From the NCBI GenBank assembly GCA_031288185.1, contig JAITRZ010000014.1, positions 1 to 64,000 on the forward strand: a stretch of 64,000 nt of DNA, given 5' to 3'. Each line of letters starts with the position of its first letter. Within the stretch, counting starts at the first letter, position 1. This stretch comes from Coriobacteriales bacterium (GTDB lineage: Bacteria; Actinomycetota; Coriobacteriia; Coriobacteriales; UBA8131). Under the pieces are notes generated by a model. That model searched no databases and was not told the origin of the DNA. It worked only from the letters and a program-made list of their open reading frames with translations. Below are positions 15,700 to 24,607 of this stretch, piece by piece. Position numbers and translations under genes: made by a program.

Positions 15700-18162
15700 A
15701 TGGCCGATTACAAGGAGTTTCTAGAGGGTCTCGATCGTGAGGCGTATCACGAGGGAGAGTTTCAGTGGAAGGAGGATGGATATACCGTTACAAGAACAAA
15801 TCACTGGTCGCCTCCAGGGTGCCATAACTCTTGTGGGGTATTGCTCTATACGAAAGATGACAAGCTGGAGCGGGTGGAAGGTGATCCCTTAAGCCCCTTT
15901 GTGAACGGAAGGCTCTGTGTCAGGTGCCTGACGCTTGATGAAGCTACCAACAATCCTACCCGCATCAAATATCCGATGAAACGTGTGGGTGAGCGTGGTG
16001 AGAACAAATGGGAGCGTATCAGCTGGGACGAAGCCTTTGATACACTCGAGAAAAAAATACGCGAAGTCTGGGATGAGTATGGCGGCAATTCCATTTTGCT
16101 TATCCATGGTACCGGGCGCAACACCGGGCCGATGACCTATTTTGGCAATTGCGCTCTCAAGACACCCAACATTGCCACCTATGGTTTTACCGGATTTGCC
16201 TGCTATCTTCCACGCCTATTTGGCTCCTTCGCCCCAATTGGCGACTATCACATTGTCGATGCATCAGAAGGAAGCGAAAGCCGCTATGCCAATCCGGAGT
16301 TCGAGCCTCCCGGTGTCATTGTGGTCTGGGGCAACGAGCCTCTCAAGTCCAACGCTGATGGTTATATGGGGCACTGGTTGGTACAGTGCGTGCAGATGGG
16401 TTCAAAAATCATTTCCATCGATCCTCAGCTTACCTGGTGGGGGGCACGCGCAGAGCACTTCTTGCAGATAAGGCCTGGCACCGATGCTGCCCTCGCCTGC
16501 GCATGGCTCAACGTCATCATCAATGAGGAGCTTTACGATAAGGACTTTGTCGACTGCTGGTGCACCGGCTTTGAAGCTCTTGCTCAGGCTATGCAGGAGT
16601 ACACCCCTTCCTGGGCAGAGGAGGTAACGGGCATTCCCGCAGACGACATCATAGCCTCTGCACGTCTTTACGCCACGACCAAGCCGGCTGCCATCCAGTG
16701 GGGCTTGGCAATGGACCAGCAGCTTTCGGCCATGTCGCTTAACCTGGCCTGCTGTGACTTGATGGCAATCACTGGCAATCTCGACGTGCCAGGCGGAAAC
16801 ATTTTGATCCGCAATGCGTACAACGCCACCAATCTTCCTTTGACCGAGCCGGTCATTCCTAAGGAATGGCGCGAAAAGAAACTGACCATGAAGTACACCT
16901 TTGGCGATGATTGCGAGGAGTTTACCACACATGCCGCCTCTGACGCCGTACTCAAGGCTATGGAATGTGACGAGCCCTACCCCATCCGGATGTGCTGGAT
17001 TGAAACCTCAAACACCATTGCAAACCCGGCGATGGATGCGCCTCGTGTTTATGAGGCCATGAAGCGTGTGCCGTTCGTGGTCAATGCCGATCCGTTCATT
17101 ACACCGATCTCGGTTGCCTGTGCCGACATGTTGCTGCCTGTTTCCATGAGTCCAGAGCGCAATTCCTGTCGCACGTGGTGGACGCCGGTACGTTCCATAA
17201 GCAAGGCATGTAGTTTCTACGAGGCAAAATCCGATGAGGAAATCATGCTCGATATGGGCAGACGCCTGAATCCTGAGTACTTCCCCTGGAAAGACGATAT
17301 CGAGATGATGGACTGGCTCCTCACTGACTGTTCATTGCCAGATCCCGATCTGTTTAAGGAAAAATCCACAAACCTCAGCCTTGAATCGGCAAAGGTCAAT
17401 GTCACTCAATTCAAGTTGAAACACCATGAGTTGGCGGAAAGGGGAGGCTACGCTTACGACGAATGGAACAGCGTGTACCGCAAGCACGAAAAGGGCATGT
17501 GCAGACCAGACGGCAGCATTGGCTTTGCCACCCTGAGTGGCCGTGTCGAGCTGGTGCCGGCCGTCTACCCAATTTGGGGTCTTAATCCCACACCTTACCA
17601 CATTGAGCCGCCAGAGAGTCCACTGTCAACCCCTGAGCTGATGAAAGAGTACCCCTTGGTTCTTACTACCGGTGCCAGGTCTTGGGAGTTCTTCCATTCG
17701 GAGAATAGACAGATTCCCACCATGCGCGAGATGCATGGGGAGCCGCTGGTTACCATTAACCCAAAAACGGCGAAGCACTATGGCATTGGTGAAGGCGACT
17801 ACGTTTGGATTGAGAACGACCACGGCCGATTCAGACAGAAAGCCAAACTATCGCCGGTCGTCAACGAACAGACTATCAGCGCTGAGCATGGCTGGTGGTT
17901 CCCGGAGAGCGATGCTGAAGAACCAAGCCTTTTTGGTACGTTTACCGCGAATCCAAACAATTGCACCAAGGCTTTTGAGACTGGCCCTTCAGGGGTGGGC
18001 ACATCTATCAAGTGCATGATTTGCAAAATATATCCCTATAAGGAAGGCGATGTTCTTCCTGGCGAGCAGGTGATCAAGCGGGGCGGATTCATTAAATATA
18101 CGCCCGGCGAGGGATATCCAGACTACGACGAATATAAGCAGAATGGGTATTGTTATTTTTAG
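15700..18162 (+). CDS. Molybdopterin-dependent oxidoreductase, catechol-dehydroxylase-like, cytoplasmic
   Basis: Catalytic subunit of the DMSO-reductase superfamily (820 residues). Near the N terminus, Cys in CHNSC and then RLCVRC 27 residues later would hold a 4Fe-4S cluster; an upstream Cys is absent and a His (NHW) may replace it. Further on are the bis-MGD domains (HGTGRN; GFTGFACYLPR, a plausible Mo-ligand region; VVWGNEPLKSNADG; SIDPQLTWWGARAE) and a C-terminal MGD-binding barrel (VLTTGARSWEFFHSENRQ). No TAT or Sec signal is present, so it should act in the cytoplasm. The WSPPGCH start, the missing signal, the 8-Cys partner and the MFS genes match the layout I recall for Eggerthellaceae catechol dehydroxylases; the exact substrate cannot be read from sequence. 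AAAGGAG precedes ATG 15700. Confidence 0.85.
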   Translation: MADYKEFLEGLDREAYHEGEFQWKEDGYTVTRTNHWSPPGCHNSCGVLLYTKDDKLERVEGDPLSPFVNGRLCVRCLTLDEATNNPTRIKYPMKRVGERGENKWERISWDEAFDTLEKKIREVWDEYGGNSILLIHGTGRNTGPMTYFGNCALKTPNIATYGFTGFACYLPRLFGSFAPIGDYHIVDASEGSESRYANPEFEPPGVIVVWGNEPLKSNADGYMGHWLVQCVQMGSKIISIDPQLTWWGARAEHFLQIRPGTDAALACAWLNVIINEELYDKDFVDCWCTGFEALAQAMQEYTPSWAEEVTGIPADDIIASARLYATTKPAAIQWGLAMDQQLSAMSLNLACCDLMAITGNLDVPGGNILIRNAYNATNLPLTEPVIPKEWREKKLTMKYTFGDDCEEFTTHAASDAVLKAMECDEPYPIRMCWIETSNTIANPAMDAPRVYEAMKRVPFVVNADPFITPISVACADMLLPVSMSPERNSCRTWWTPVRSISKACSFYEAKSDEEIMLDMGRRLNPEYFPWKDDIEMMDWLLTDCSLPDPDLFKEKSTNLSLESAKVNVTQFKLKHHELAERGGYAYDEWNSVYRKHEKGMCRPDGSIGFATLSGRVELVPAVYPIWGLNPTPYHIEPPESPLSTPELMKEYPLVLTTGARSWEFFHSENRQIPTMREMHGEPLVTINPKTAKHYGIGEGDYVWIENDHGRFRQKAKLSPVVNEQTISAEHGWWFPESDAEEPSLFGTFTANPNNCTKAFETGPSGVGTSIKCMICKIYPYKEGDVLPGEQVIKRGGFIKYTPGEGYPDYDEYKQNGYCYF

Positions 18163-18171
18163 GAGGAAGCG

Positions 18172-18510
18172 ATGAAAGGGATTCTGATTAATAGCGAGTT
18201 CTGCACTGGCTGTCACTCCTGCGAGGTAGCTTGCAAAAAGGAGTTAGGACTTGTAAAGGGCGAATTTGGCATCAAGCTCACCGAGACCGGGCCATGGAAA
18301 TACGATAGCGGAAACCAAGCCGGAAATTGGGAATGGACTTGGGCACCGGTGCTTACTAAGGCTTGCGACATGTGCGAGGAGCGTGTTGCCAGGGGCAAGA
18401 TGCCCATGTGTGTCCAGCACTGCCAGGCATGGTGCATGTATCACGGAGAAGTCGAGGATCTGGTGAAGAAGATGGATGGGAAAAGCCGCTGGATTTTGCT
18501 GACTCGATGA
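18172..18510 (+). CDS. Small two-cluster 4Fe-4S ferredoxin, electron partner of the molybdoenzyme
   Basis: A 112-residue protein with CTGCHSCEVAC (residues about 12-22) and CDMCEERVARGKMPMCVQHC (about 66-85), eight Cys in the spacing of DmsB-type ferredoxins but with only two clusters instead of four. It has no signal or membrane segment. AGGAGG lies before its ATG and the gap to the upstream gene is nine bases, so both are translated from one mRNA. It most likely passes electrons to the catalytic subunit. Confidence 0.88.
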   Translation: MKGILINSEFCTGCHSCEVACKKELGLVKGEFGIKLTETGPWKYDSGNQAGNWEWTWAPVLTKACDMCEERVARGKMPMCVQHCQAWCMYHGEVEDLVKKMDGKSRWILLTR

Positions 18511-18640
18511 CCTACTAACCCAACGATGCGCTGTCGCGTCAATGTGCAATACGGCGCGGTAGCGCAAGCTCGCCTGTGCCTGCCGGCACAGGGTTACGTT
18601 CAGTTGCAATTGTGGGTTGCAATGATAAGGAGGAATTGTG

Positions 18641-19927
18641 ATGTCTGAAACTAATAATAAACTAAATGAGGGCGAATTGAAATCCGGGAACACATGGGCC
18701 TGGCTTATTGTTGTTGGCCTGGGCTTTCTGGGCGGAGCAGGCCTTGTCACCATACTGGTCAACGCAGGAAACTTCATTCCTCATATTTGCGAAGAGCTAC
18801 AGATAGACCCGGGACAACTGACACTGTGGATAACCTGCTATGCGGTTTTCATGGCCATATCCCAGCTTTATGTAGGACGCCTTTGGCCAAAGGTAAACAC
18901 CAGGCTGCTTTTGCTGGCATCATTCCTGATCTCTATAGCAGCCATGGCATTGATGGGAACCTATACCGAAGCATGGCAATTCTGGATTTCGGGGGCGGTC
19001 ATAGGACTTGCTGGTGGTGTGTACTTTATGGTGGCGGCTCCAATTCTCGTGACCAACTGGTTTGCGGAGCGAGTTGGCCTTGCTCTTGGGGTGGTTGGTA
19101 TCATCAGCGGTATCCTTGCGGCAATACTCAGCCCGATAGATGCGATGATTGTCGCTGCATTTGGATGGCGGACAGCTTATTTCATTGTTGCGATTATCGC
19201 TTGTGCACTCGCTTTACCTTGGATATTGTTCGTATTTGTATATGATCCAAGCAAAAAGGGCATGAGACCCTTTGGCTGGGAGCCAGGGATGCAAAATATT
19301 ACCGCCGGATCAGAGAAAGCAGCCGGTATCCCCGCTAATAAAGCCTTGTTCTCTGTGCCCTTTATCTGCATCTTTCTGGCGGCAGGCTCATTTGCCCTTT
19401 ATGGCGGCTTTCAAAACCTTTGGGGCTTTGCTGCAGAGGAATGGAACTTTGACCCTCTGTTTACCGCGATGATGATTTCTGTTACCAGCCTGTTCATGCT
19501 CTGCGGCCCAATTATCGGTTTGGTTATAGATAAAATCGGGCCCTATAAGACCTCCTTTGGCATCATCATCATTCAGCTACTTGCCTCATTGGGTTTGCTA
19601 TTCTTCCACCAAAGCGAGGCTATAGTGCTGGTGCTGGTATTCTTCTTTGCCTTCCAAGGAGGTATCGTAGGTACAACTGCCCCTCTTTTGATACGGGAGA
19701 CCTTCGGTGCCAAGGACTACACAAAAATCCTTTCCTATACGCAAATGGGCATTGGTTTGATAGGTGGTTTCTCTGCTCCCGCCGTGTCCTTCTTCTACAT
19801 GGCATACGGCAATTTCGATGCCGCGCTCGTCTTTGGCGCGGCCCTTGCCGTCTTTGGGTTTATCTGCGTAGTGCTCGCTTATGTGACGAAAAACGCCACC
19901 ATCAGGGCCAAGTGGCAAGAAAACTGA
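18641..19927 (+). CDS. MFS transporter, OxlT-like, first of a tandem pair
   Basis: A 12-segment major facilitator: first helix LIVVGLGFLGGAGLVTILV, the loop GRLWPKV after helix 2, and a middle cytoplasmic loop around residues 200-235. The general form resembles oxalate/formate antiporter-like and other organic-acid carriers. ATG 18641 lies seven bases after AAGGAGG; the GTG at 18638 is too close. Placed directly behind the molybdoenzyme and ferredoxin, it probably imports the aromatic or organic acceptor or exports the product. About 130 bp with a CTGTGCC/GGCACAG hairpin separate it from the ferredoxin gene. Confidence 0.85.
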   Translation: MSETNNKLNEGELKSGNTWAWLIVVGLGFLGGAGLVTILVNAGNFIPHICEELQIDPGQLTLWITCYAVFMAISQLYVGRLWPKVNTRLLLLASFLISIAAMALMGTYTEAWQFWISGAVIGLAGGVYFMVAAPILVTNWFAERVGLALGVVGIISGILAAILSPIDAMIVAAFGWRTAYFIVAIIACALALPWILFVFVYDPSKKGMRPFGWEPGMQNITAGSEKAAGIPANKALFSVPFICIFLAAGSFALYGGFQNLWGFAAEEWNFDPLFTAMMISVTSLFMLCGPIIGLVIDKIGPYKTSFGIIIIQLLASLGLLFFHQSEAIVLVLVFFFAFQGGIVGTTAPLLIRETFGAKDYTKILSYTQMGIGLIGGFSAPAVSFFYMAYGNFDAALVFGAALAVFGFICVVLAYVTKNATIRAKWQEN

Positions 19928-19928
19928 A

Positions 19929-21302
19929 ATGGATACGGATACGGAAGTCGGCGGTTCGGGCGAGCGCGGCAATTCAAGCAGCCCGGGCAATGCGACGGAC
20001 AACACGAGTCCCCCATCTGGCAACAAGCAGACCAGTTTCTGGATATGGCTCCAGGTAGTGGGAATGGGCGTGTTAGGTGTTGCTGGCATCCAAACCATAC
20101 TTGCCAACTCCGGGAATTTCTTTGCAGCAGTCTGTGCTCCTGTTGAGGCAGGCGGAATGGGCTTTGCCGTCAATGAGTTTGCGCTTTGGCTGACATGCAC
20201 GACCTATTGCATGGCATTCTCCCAACTCTACGTCGGCCGCCTGTGGCTGAAGCTGAAGACCCCCCTGCTGCTTACCGGTTCTTTTCTGGTGTGCATGATA
20301 GCCTTTGCGCTCATGGGGACATATTCAGAACTTTGGCAATGGTACTTTTCTGGAATCGTCATAGGCCTGTCGGGCGGCTTCTTCTTCATGGTAGGGGCGC
20401 CGATCATCGTGACAAACTGGTTTGCAAAACGCAGTGCCTTTGCCTTGGGAGTTGTTACCATCATTGGCGCTTTGGGCGCAGCAATACTCTCCCTTGTACA
20501 GGCGACCATCATTGCTGCCTTTGGATGGCGCATGGCTTATCTCCTTGTTGCGGCCATTTCGGTAGTGATAGCCCTCCCCTTTACCTTGTTTGTTGTCCGC
20601 TTCAAGCCTGAGGATAAGGGATTGAAGCCTTACGGCTGGGAAACAGGCATGGAAACCATCACTGCCGGAGACAAGAGGGCCAGCGGTACCTCTGTCAAAC
20701 GGGGACTGCTTTCGATACCCTTTGCGGCGCTTTTTGTTGCTGTTGGGTTCTGTGCCCTGTTTGGCGGCTATCAGAACCTCTGGCCGCTTGCCGCTGAGGA
20801 ATGGGGCTACGGGGTACAGTTTGGCTCGCTGATGATCTCGACAACGGCTCTGTTTGGCCTGATTGCACCGCTGCTTGGCACTTTGATAGACCGGTTGGGG
20901 GCTTATCCGTCGGTATTCATCATACTGGGTGCGCAGTTGCTGTCAGGGTTGGGCATCCTGTTCTTCCATGCAAACCAGGCGGTATTATTGATAGCGATCT
21001 TCTTTTTTGCCGATCAGATGACCGTAGTGGGAACGCTCGTGCCATTAGTTATCAGAAAAATGTTTGGCGCGAGAAATTACACGAAGATCCTTGGTTACGC
21101 CCAGCTTGGCGTGGGCCTGATAGGCGGGCTTTCTGCGCCTATTGTCTCTACTTTGATGGTCACATTTAACACGTTCAATGCCACCTTGGTATTTGCGGCG
21201 TTTCTTTCCGTGGGCAGCGCCTTGTTCTTTTTAATAGCCTTTGTCACAAGAAGGACTCTTAAGTGGGAAGGCAGGAGCGAAGAGCAGAATGAAATGGCTT
21301 GA
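19929..21302 (+). CDS. MFS transporter, paralogue of the upstream gene
   Basis: A 457-residue carrier beginning one base after the stop of the previous gene and aligning with it throughout: both share SQLYVGRLW, ALMGTY, VTNWFA, ALGVV and AAFGWR in the same order. It has an extra hydrophilic N terminus of about 35 residues rich in Ser, Gly and Asn. It is a tandem duplicate that has diverged, which suggests different substrates or substrate import paired with product export. The gene is probably translated by coupling, as no clear Shine-Dalgarno precedes it. Confidence 0.85.
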   Translation: MDTDTEVGGSGERGNSSSPGNATDNTSPPSGNKQTSFWIWLQVVGMGVLGVAGIQTILANSGNFFAAVCAPVEAGGMGFAVNEFALWLTCTTYCMAFSQLYVGRLWLKLKTPLLLTGSFLVCMIAFALMGTYSELWQWYFSGIVIGLSGGFFFMVGAPIIVTNWFAKRSAFALGVVTIIGALGAAILSLVQATIIAAFGWRMAYLLVAAISVVIALPFTLFVVRFKPEDKGLKPYGWETGMETITAGDKRASGTSVKRGLLSIPFAALFVAVGFCALFGGYQNLWPLAAEEWGYGVQFGSLMISTTALFGLIAPLLGTLIDRLGAYPSVFIILGAQLLSGLGILFFHANQAVLLIAIFFFADQMTVVGTLVPLVIRKMFGARNYTKILGYAQLGVGLIGGLSAPIVSTLMVTFNTFNATLVFAAFLSVGSALFFLIAFVTRRTLKWEGRSEEQNEMA

Positions 21303-21546
21303 GAGGAGGACGGCGGTTCAGATGCAAGGACGCCAGTTGTTGCGCCAGTTGGTAAGGGGTTGGCAAGGAGGCAGACGGGAAAAGGTAGGGAGCGATAAGA
21401 ACAATTCGATAAGCTAGGGTCGTCCCTGTCCGAGATGCCTTGCCTTGAAGGATTATGTATACAATCCAGGCCAGGAGCTCTATCCGATGAAGCGTGACTC
21501 CACCGACTACGGGAGGGTTCACTGCAACAATTTGATTTTGGTATGA

Positions 21547-21575
21547 GCGATCAGTCTTTCGAGGCTGGTCGCTTT
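21547..21575 (+). terminator. Intrinsic terminator behind the MFS pair
   Basis: GCGATCAG and CTGGTCGC pair around a short loop and are followed by TTTT. It lies about 245 bases after the second MFS stop and is the only terminator-like structure seen before the next gene. Confidence 0.6.
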
Positions 21576-22065
21576 TCCTCTGACTCAAAATGGACATACA
21601 AGGCCGAGCTACGCAGGCAGATAAACATAAAGAAAAGGATGTAGCGCATCATGATGGTCGGCCAAGATGAGAGGATAACTAAAATCCGGAGGCAGTAGAC
21701 TGCCCGCCCAACCATTCCTCAGTTGTGGTCAACCCGGCCGCAACCTGTCGCAGCTTGCGTTATGTTAGATGCATTATTTTTTTGACCATAAATAGTGTTG
21801 GATAATACAGTAGGTTTTCCATCTCCTTGGCCACCTTCTTCAGTTCATTGTGAATTTTGAGGCTCTGTGGGCAGTGTTTCTCACCTGTGCCCTTTTGATT
21901 TCTTGTGCCCGTTTGTGGGCAGGTTATCTGGTGTTTGAGCTCACAGGCGCAAAGATTCATGGCGCGCGCCCTTTTCTTTTCTTTAGACATCACAGCTGAG
22001 TTAATAAGATTTAATGCTGATGGGATTTCTGGTAGAATCCTAAGATACGCTTCAATCAGCAACGG
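21576..22065. other. Non-coding or decayed stretch, AT-rich
   Basis: About 490 bp with no gene I can support. A minus-strand frame (21760-22098) is open for 112 codons and rich in Lys and Cys but has no ribosome site or domain, so it is not called. Confidence 0.4.
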
Positions 22066-22353
22066 TAGAACTGTCTGACACGACGCTTCAACGAGCAAAG
22101 GGATGGTTTAGGTTTACTCGATTGGCTGTTAGGGAGACCGAAAACGGTGGACGCGACTCCCGCACCGTTGAGTTCCCCTATGCCCCCAGCCGCATTGGGA
22201 GAAATCAACCAGGGAAAACTTGCCAATCTTATGGCCGGGATAATAAATTGTCCAACCTGCGGAGCAGAGAACTTCTTTGACAAGAACCGGTCAAAGAATA
22301 GCGTAGCTCATTTGTGTTTCCACATAAGAAAGAAAATTGCAGCGCGATTATGA
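22066..22353 (+). pseudogene. Fragment ending in a CPxCG zinc-ribbon-like motif
   Basis: The frame after the stop at 22066-22068 reads GLGLLDWLLGRPK, a Pro/Ala linker, then CPTCGAENFFDKNR and a later single Cys and His. A CPxCGAENFYD-type ribbon is found at the end of some bacterial kinase- and vWA-associated proteins; here the second Cys pair seems lost and no start or upstream domain exists. I read it as the 3' remnant of a larger gene; a small independent protein starting at GTG 22147 is the alternative. Confidence 0.35.
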
Positions 22354-22387
22354 AACGGATTGTAGATGCTTATAGGGAGGGGTAAAA

Positions 22388-23317
22388 TTGACCTTACAGC
22401 AACTCAAATATTTTATTGAAATCGTGAACCGTGGCTCAATTAACAAGGCCGCCGAACACCTTTTTATCACGCAGCCAAGCCTTTCCAACGCCTTAAAAGA
22501 TCTGGAAAACGAGCTCACGCTTGACCTTATCATACGCACACCGCGCGGAATTTCCCTGACGGCTGACGGCGTGGAGTTTTTGGGTTATGCCCGCCAAGTT
22601 GTAGAACAATCGGGCTTACTTGAAGAGCGATTTCTTCGTAAGAAACCGTCACGCAAAATCCTCTCTATTTCAATGCAGCACTACGCATTCACCATCAACG
22701 CTTTTGTCAATATGGTAAAAAAGACAAATGCTGATGAGTACGAATATATCTTGCGTGAGGGACGGACATTTGAAATTATTGAGGATGTAAAAAACCTGCG
22801 AAGCGAAATAGGTATTTTATTTGTGAGCACGTTTAACCGCAAGGTTATGGAGAAGACATTTCGCGAAAACGGCCTGGCCTTTCACCCCCTTTTTATATCT
22901 AAGCCACACATCTTTACGGGTTCGGGCAGTCCGTTGGCGAAGAAAAAGGCCGTGACGCTTGATGATTTGGCTAACTACCCGCGCCTCTCATTTGAACAGG
23001 GCGACTTTAATTCGTTTTATTTTTCAGAGGAAATCCTTAGCGCAGAATTCTCTAAAAAAGACATCAAGGTTGGTGATAGGGCGACTATTTTTAATCTGAT
23101 GATAGGTCTGAACGGTTACACCATATCCACAGGCATTGTGAGCGCAGACCTAAACGGCGAGAATATAAAAGCCATTCCGTTGCTCGTGGATGATGAAATT
23201 GAGGTTGGCTACATCGCCCATAAGGACATAGGGTTGACGCGACAGGCAAACAGTTACCTTGATGAACTAAAGGCCGTTGTGGCTGAATACGGAGTTAAAA
23301 TCGAAAATAGGCTATAG
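22388..23317 (+). CDS. LysR-family transcriptional regulator
   Basis: A 309-residue LysR protein: winged HTH at residues about 1-60 (QQLKYFIEIVNRGSINKAAE, LFITQPSLSNALKDLE) and a substrate-binding domain after it. Translation should start at TTG 22388, which gives the canonical LysR N terminus (MTLQQLKYF) and has GGAGGGG upstream. It precedes, on the same strand, a MetE-like gene and metE; LysR proteins of the MetR kind control methionine genes with homocysteine as co-inducer, so this role is likely but inferred. Base composition from here to 26.9 kb is more AT-rich than in the flanking blocks. Confidence 0.88.
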   Translation: MTLQQLKYFIEIVNRGSINKAAEHLFITQPSLSNALKDLENELTLDLIIRTPRGISLTADGVEFLGYARQVVEQSGLLEERFLRKKPSRKILSISMQHYAFTINAFVNMVKKTNADEYEYILREGRTFEIIEDVKNLRSEIGILFVSTFNRKVMEKTFRENGLAFHPLFISKPHIFTGSGSPLAKKKAVTLDDLANYPRLSFEQGDFNSFYFSEEILSAEFSKKDIKVGDRATIFNLMIGLNGYTISTGIVSADLNGENIKAIPLLVDDEIEVGYIAHKDIGLTRQANSYLDELKAVVAEYGVKIENRL

Positions 23318-23322
23318 CCTAT
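23307..23322. promoter_or_regulatory. Perfect 16-bp palindrome at the LysR stop
   Basis: ATAGGCTATAGCCTAT is perfectly self-complementary and spans the LysR stop codon; it is followed by a second small palindrome TATAGCTATA. It is a possible operator for the following methionine genes or a weak terminator. Confidence 0.35.
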
Positions 23323-23373
23323 AGCTATAACTCAATATATTATTTTGGTGTTACCTATAAGCTCCCTTTCGGC

Positions 23374-23392
23374 GGTATACTATGGTTATACC
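23374..23392. promoter_or_regulatory. Inverted repeat in front of the MetE-like gene
   Basis: GGTATA and TATACC, separated by seven bases, lie 23 bases before the start codon and overlap a possible -10. The size and partial symmetry suit a LysR-type recognition site. Confidence 0.35.
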
Positions 23393-23414
23393 CTATTAAG
23401 GAGGGCTTTATTAT

Positions 23415-24575
23415 ATGAGTACTAAGTTTCAAACCGTAGGCAGTCTCTTGCGCCCGACAGATTTGCTCAACTATAAACGTGAAATCGAGAGCAGGGACGA
23501 CATCACCTACCCTTTTTACGCCGCGCTGCCCGGCTACGAGCAATGCGAGGCAGATGCTACCTGTGTGGTTGTGGCGAAACAAATAAAACACAAATTGTCC
23601 ATTATCACAGACGGTGAGTATTCCAAGTCGATGTGGCACCTCGACTTTGTCTGGGGGATTGGTGGTGTGGAGCGCTACATCGCCAAACACGGCTACTTCT
23701 TCCGCGACAAAGACGAAACGCAGAAATACGAAACGCGCCGTGACATCGGTTTGCGCATTACGGGTGAATTGTCCGGTAAGAACCATCACTTTATCTCTGT
23801 GTTCAAGCGCCTAAAAGCAATGGCGGGCGACAGAGCAACAAAACTCTGCATTCCGTCGCCGTCGCATATTTTTGGCGAACTATCGTGGTCGGATGCTATC
23901 GGTGGCAAGAATGCAATTTATGCAAATCCGCATGAGCTTAAAACAGGGCTTACCCGTACCTATGAAGAATTTATAGAGGAATATATCGAAGCAGGCGGAA
24001 AGATATTGCAATTTGATGATTGTCTTTGGGAGATTTTTGCGGATGATAATCCCAACTCTCCCTATACAGGCACAAACATCAACCACACAACCGTTCGGGC
24101 GTTGGCAGCGGAATTTATCGACATTAACAATAGGTTGATTGACTTTGGACACAGTCTTGGTCTTACCATGTGGACGCACAACTGTCGTGGCAATTACGAC
24201 AGCCGCAATATGGGTGGCGGCTCGTACATCAAGATTGCGAACCTGTTCTTAAAGCAACTGAAATACGACCGTTTTTTCCTTGAGTGGGACGATGAGCGGG
24301 CGGGTTCGCTTGAAGCGTTGACTGTTTTCAAGGATAAGCCAAACACTGAAATCGTCCTTGGCCTGCTTTCCAGCAAGACAAATACGCTTGATGATGAAAG
24401 GCGTGTTATCAGAATGCTCGATGAAGCGTCCAAGATTATCCCGAAAGAGCGGCTTTTGCTTTCACACCAGTGCGGTTTTGCCTCCTGCGATGGAGGCAAC
24501 AAACTCACTGAGGACGAACAGTGGGCGAAAATTGACCAAGGGCAAAAAATCGCCTTACAGTATTGGGGCACATAG
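23415..24575 (+). CDS. MetE C-terminal-domain-like methyltransferase (YxjG/YxjH type)
   Basis: A 386-residue protein of the cobalamin-independent methionine synthase superfamily that corresponds to the catalytic barrel only. Likely zinc ligands are in MWTHNCRGN (His and Cys, about residues 252-260), EWDDERAG (Glu) and SHQCGFAS (C-terminal Cys, about 355-362). Bacillus YxjG/YxjH proteins of this form are associated with methionine supply and S-methyl donors other than folate. AAGGAGGG lies upstream of ATG 23415. It precedes metE by 32 bases and is co-transcribed, perhaps giving a second route to methylate homocysteine. Confidence 0.88.
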   Translation: MSTKFQTVGSLLRPTDLLNYKREIESRDDITYPFYAALPGYEQCEADATCVVVAKQIKHKLSIITDGEYSKSMWHLDFVWGIGGVERYIAKHGYFFRDKDETQKYETRRDIGLRITGELSGKNHHFISVFKRLKAMAGDRATKLCIPSPSHIFGELSWSDAIGGKNAIYANPHELKTGLTRTYEEFIEEYIEAGGKILQFDDCLWEIFADDNPNSPYTGTNINHTTVRALAAEFIDINNRLIDFGHSLGLTMWTHNCRGNYDSRNMGGGSYIKIANLFLKQLKYDRFFLEWDDERAGSLEALTVFKDKPNTEIVLGLLSSKTNTLDDERRVIRMLDEASKIIPKERLLLSHQCGFASCDGGNKLTEDEQWAKIDQGQKIALQYWGT

Positions 24576-24607
24576 AAGAAAAGAACGCACAGAGGAGAAA
24601 AACAACC

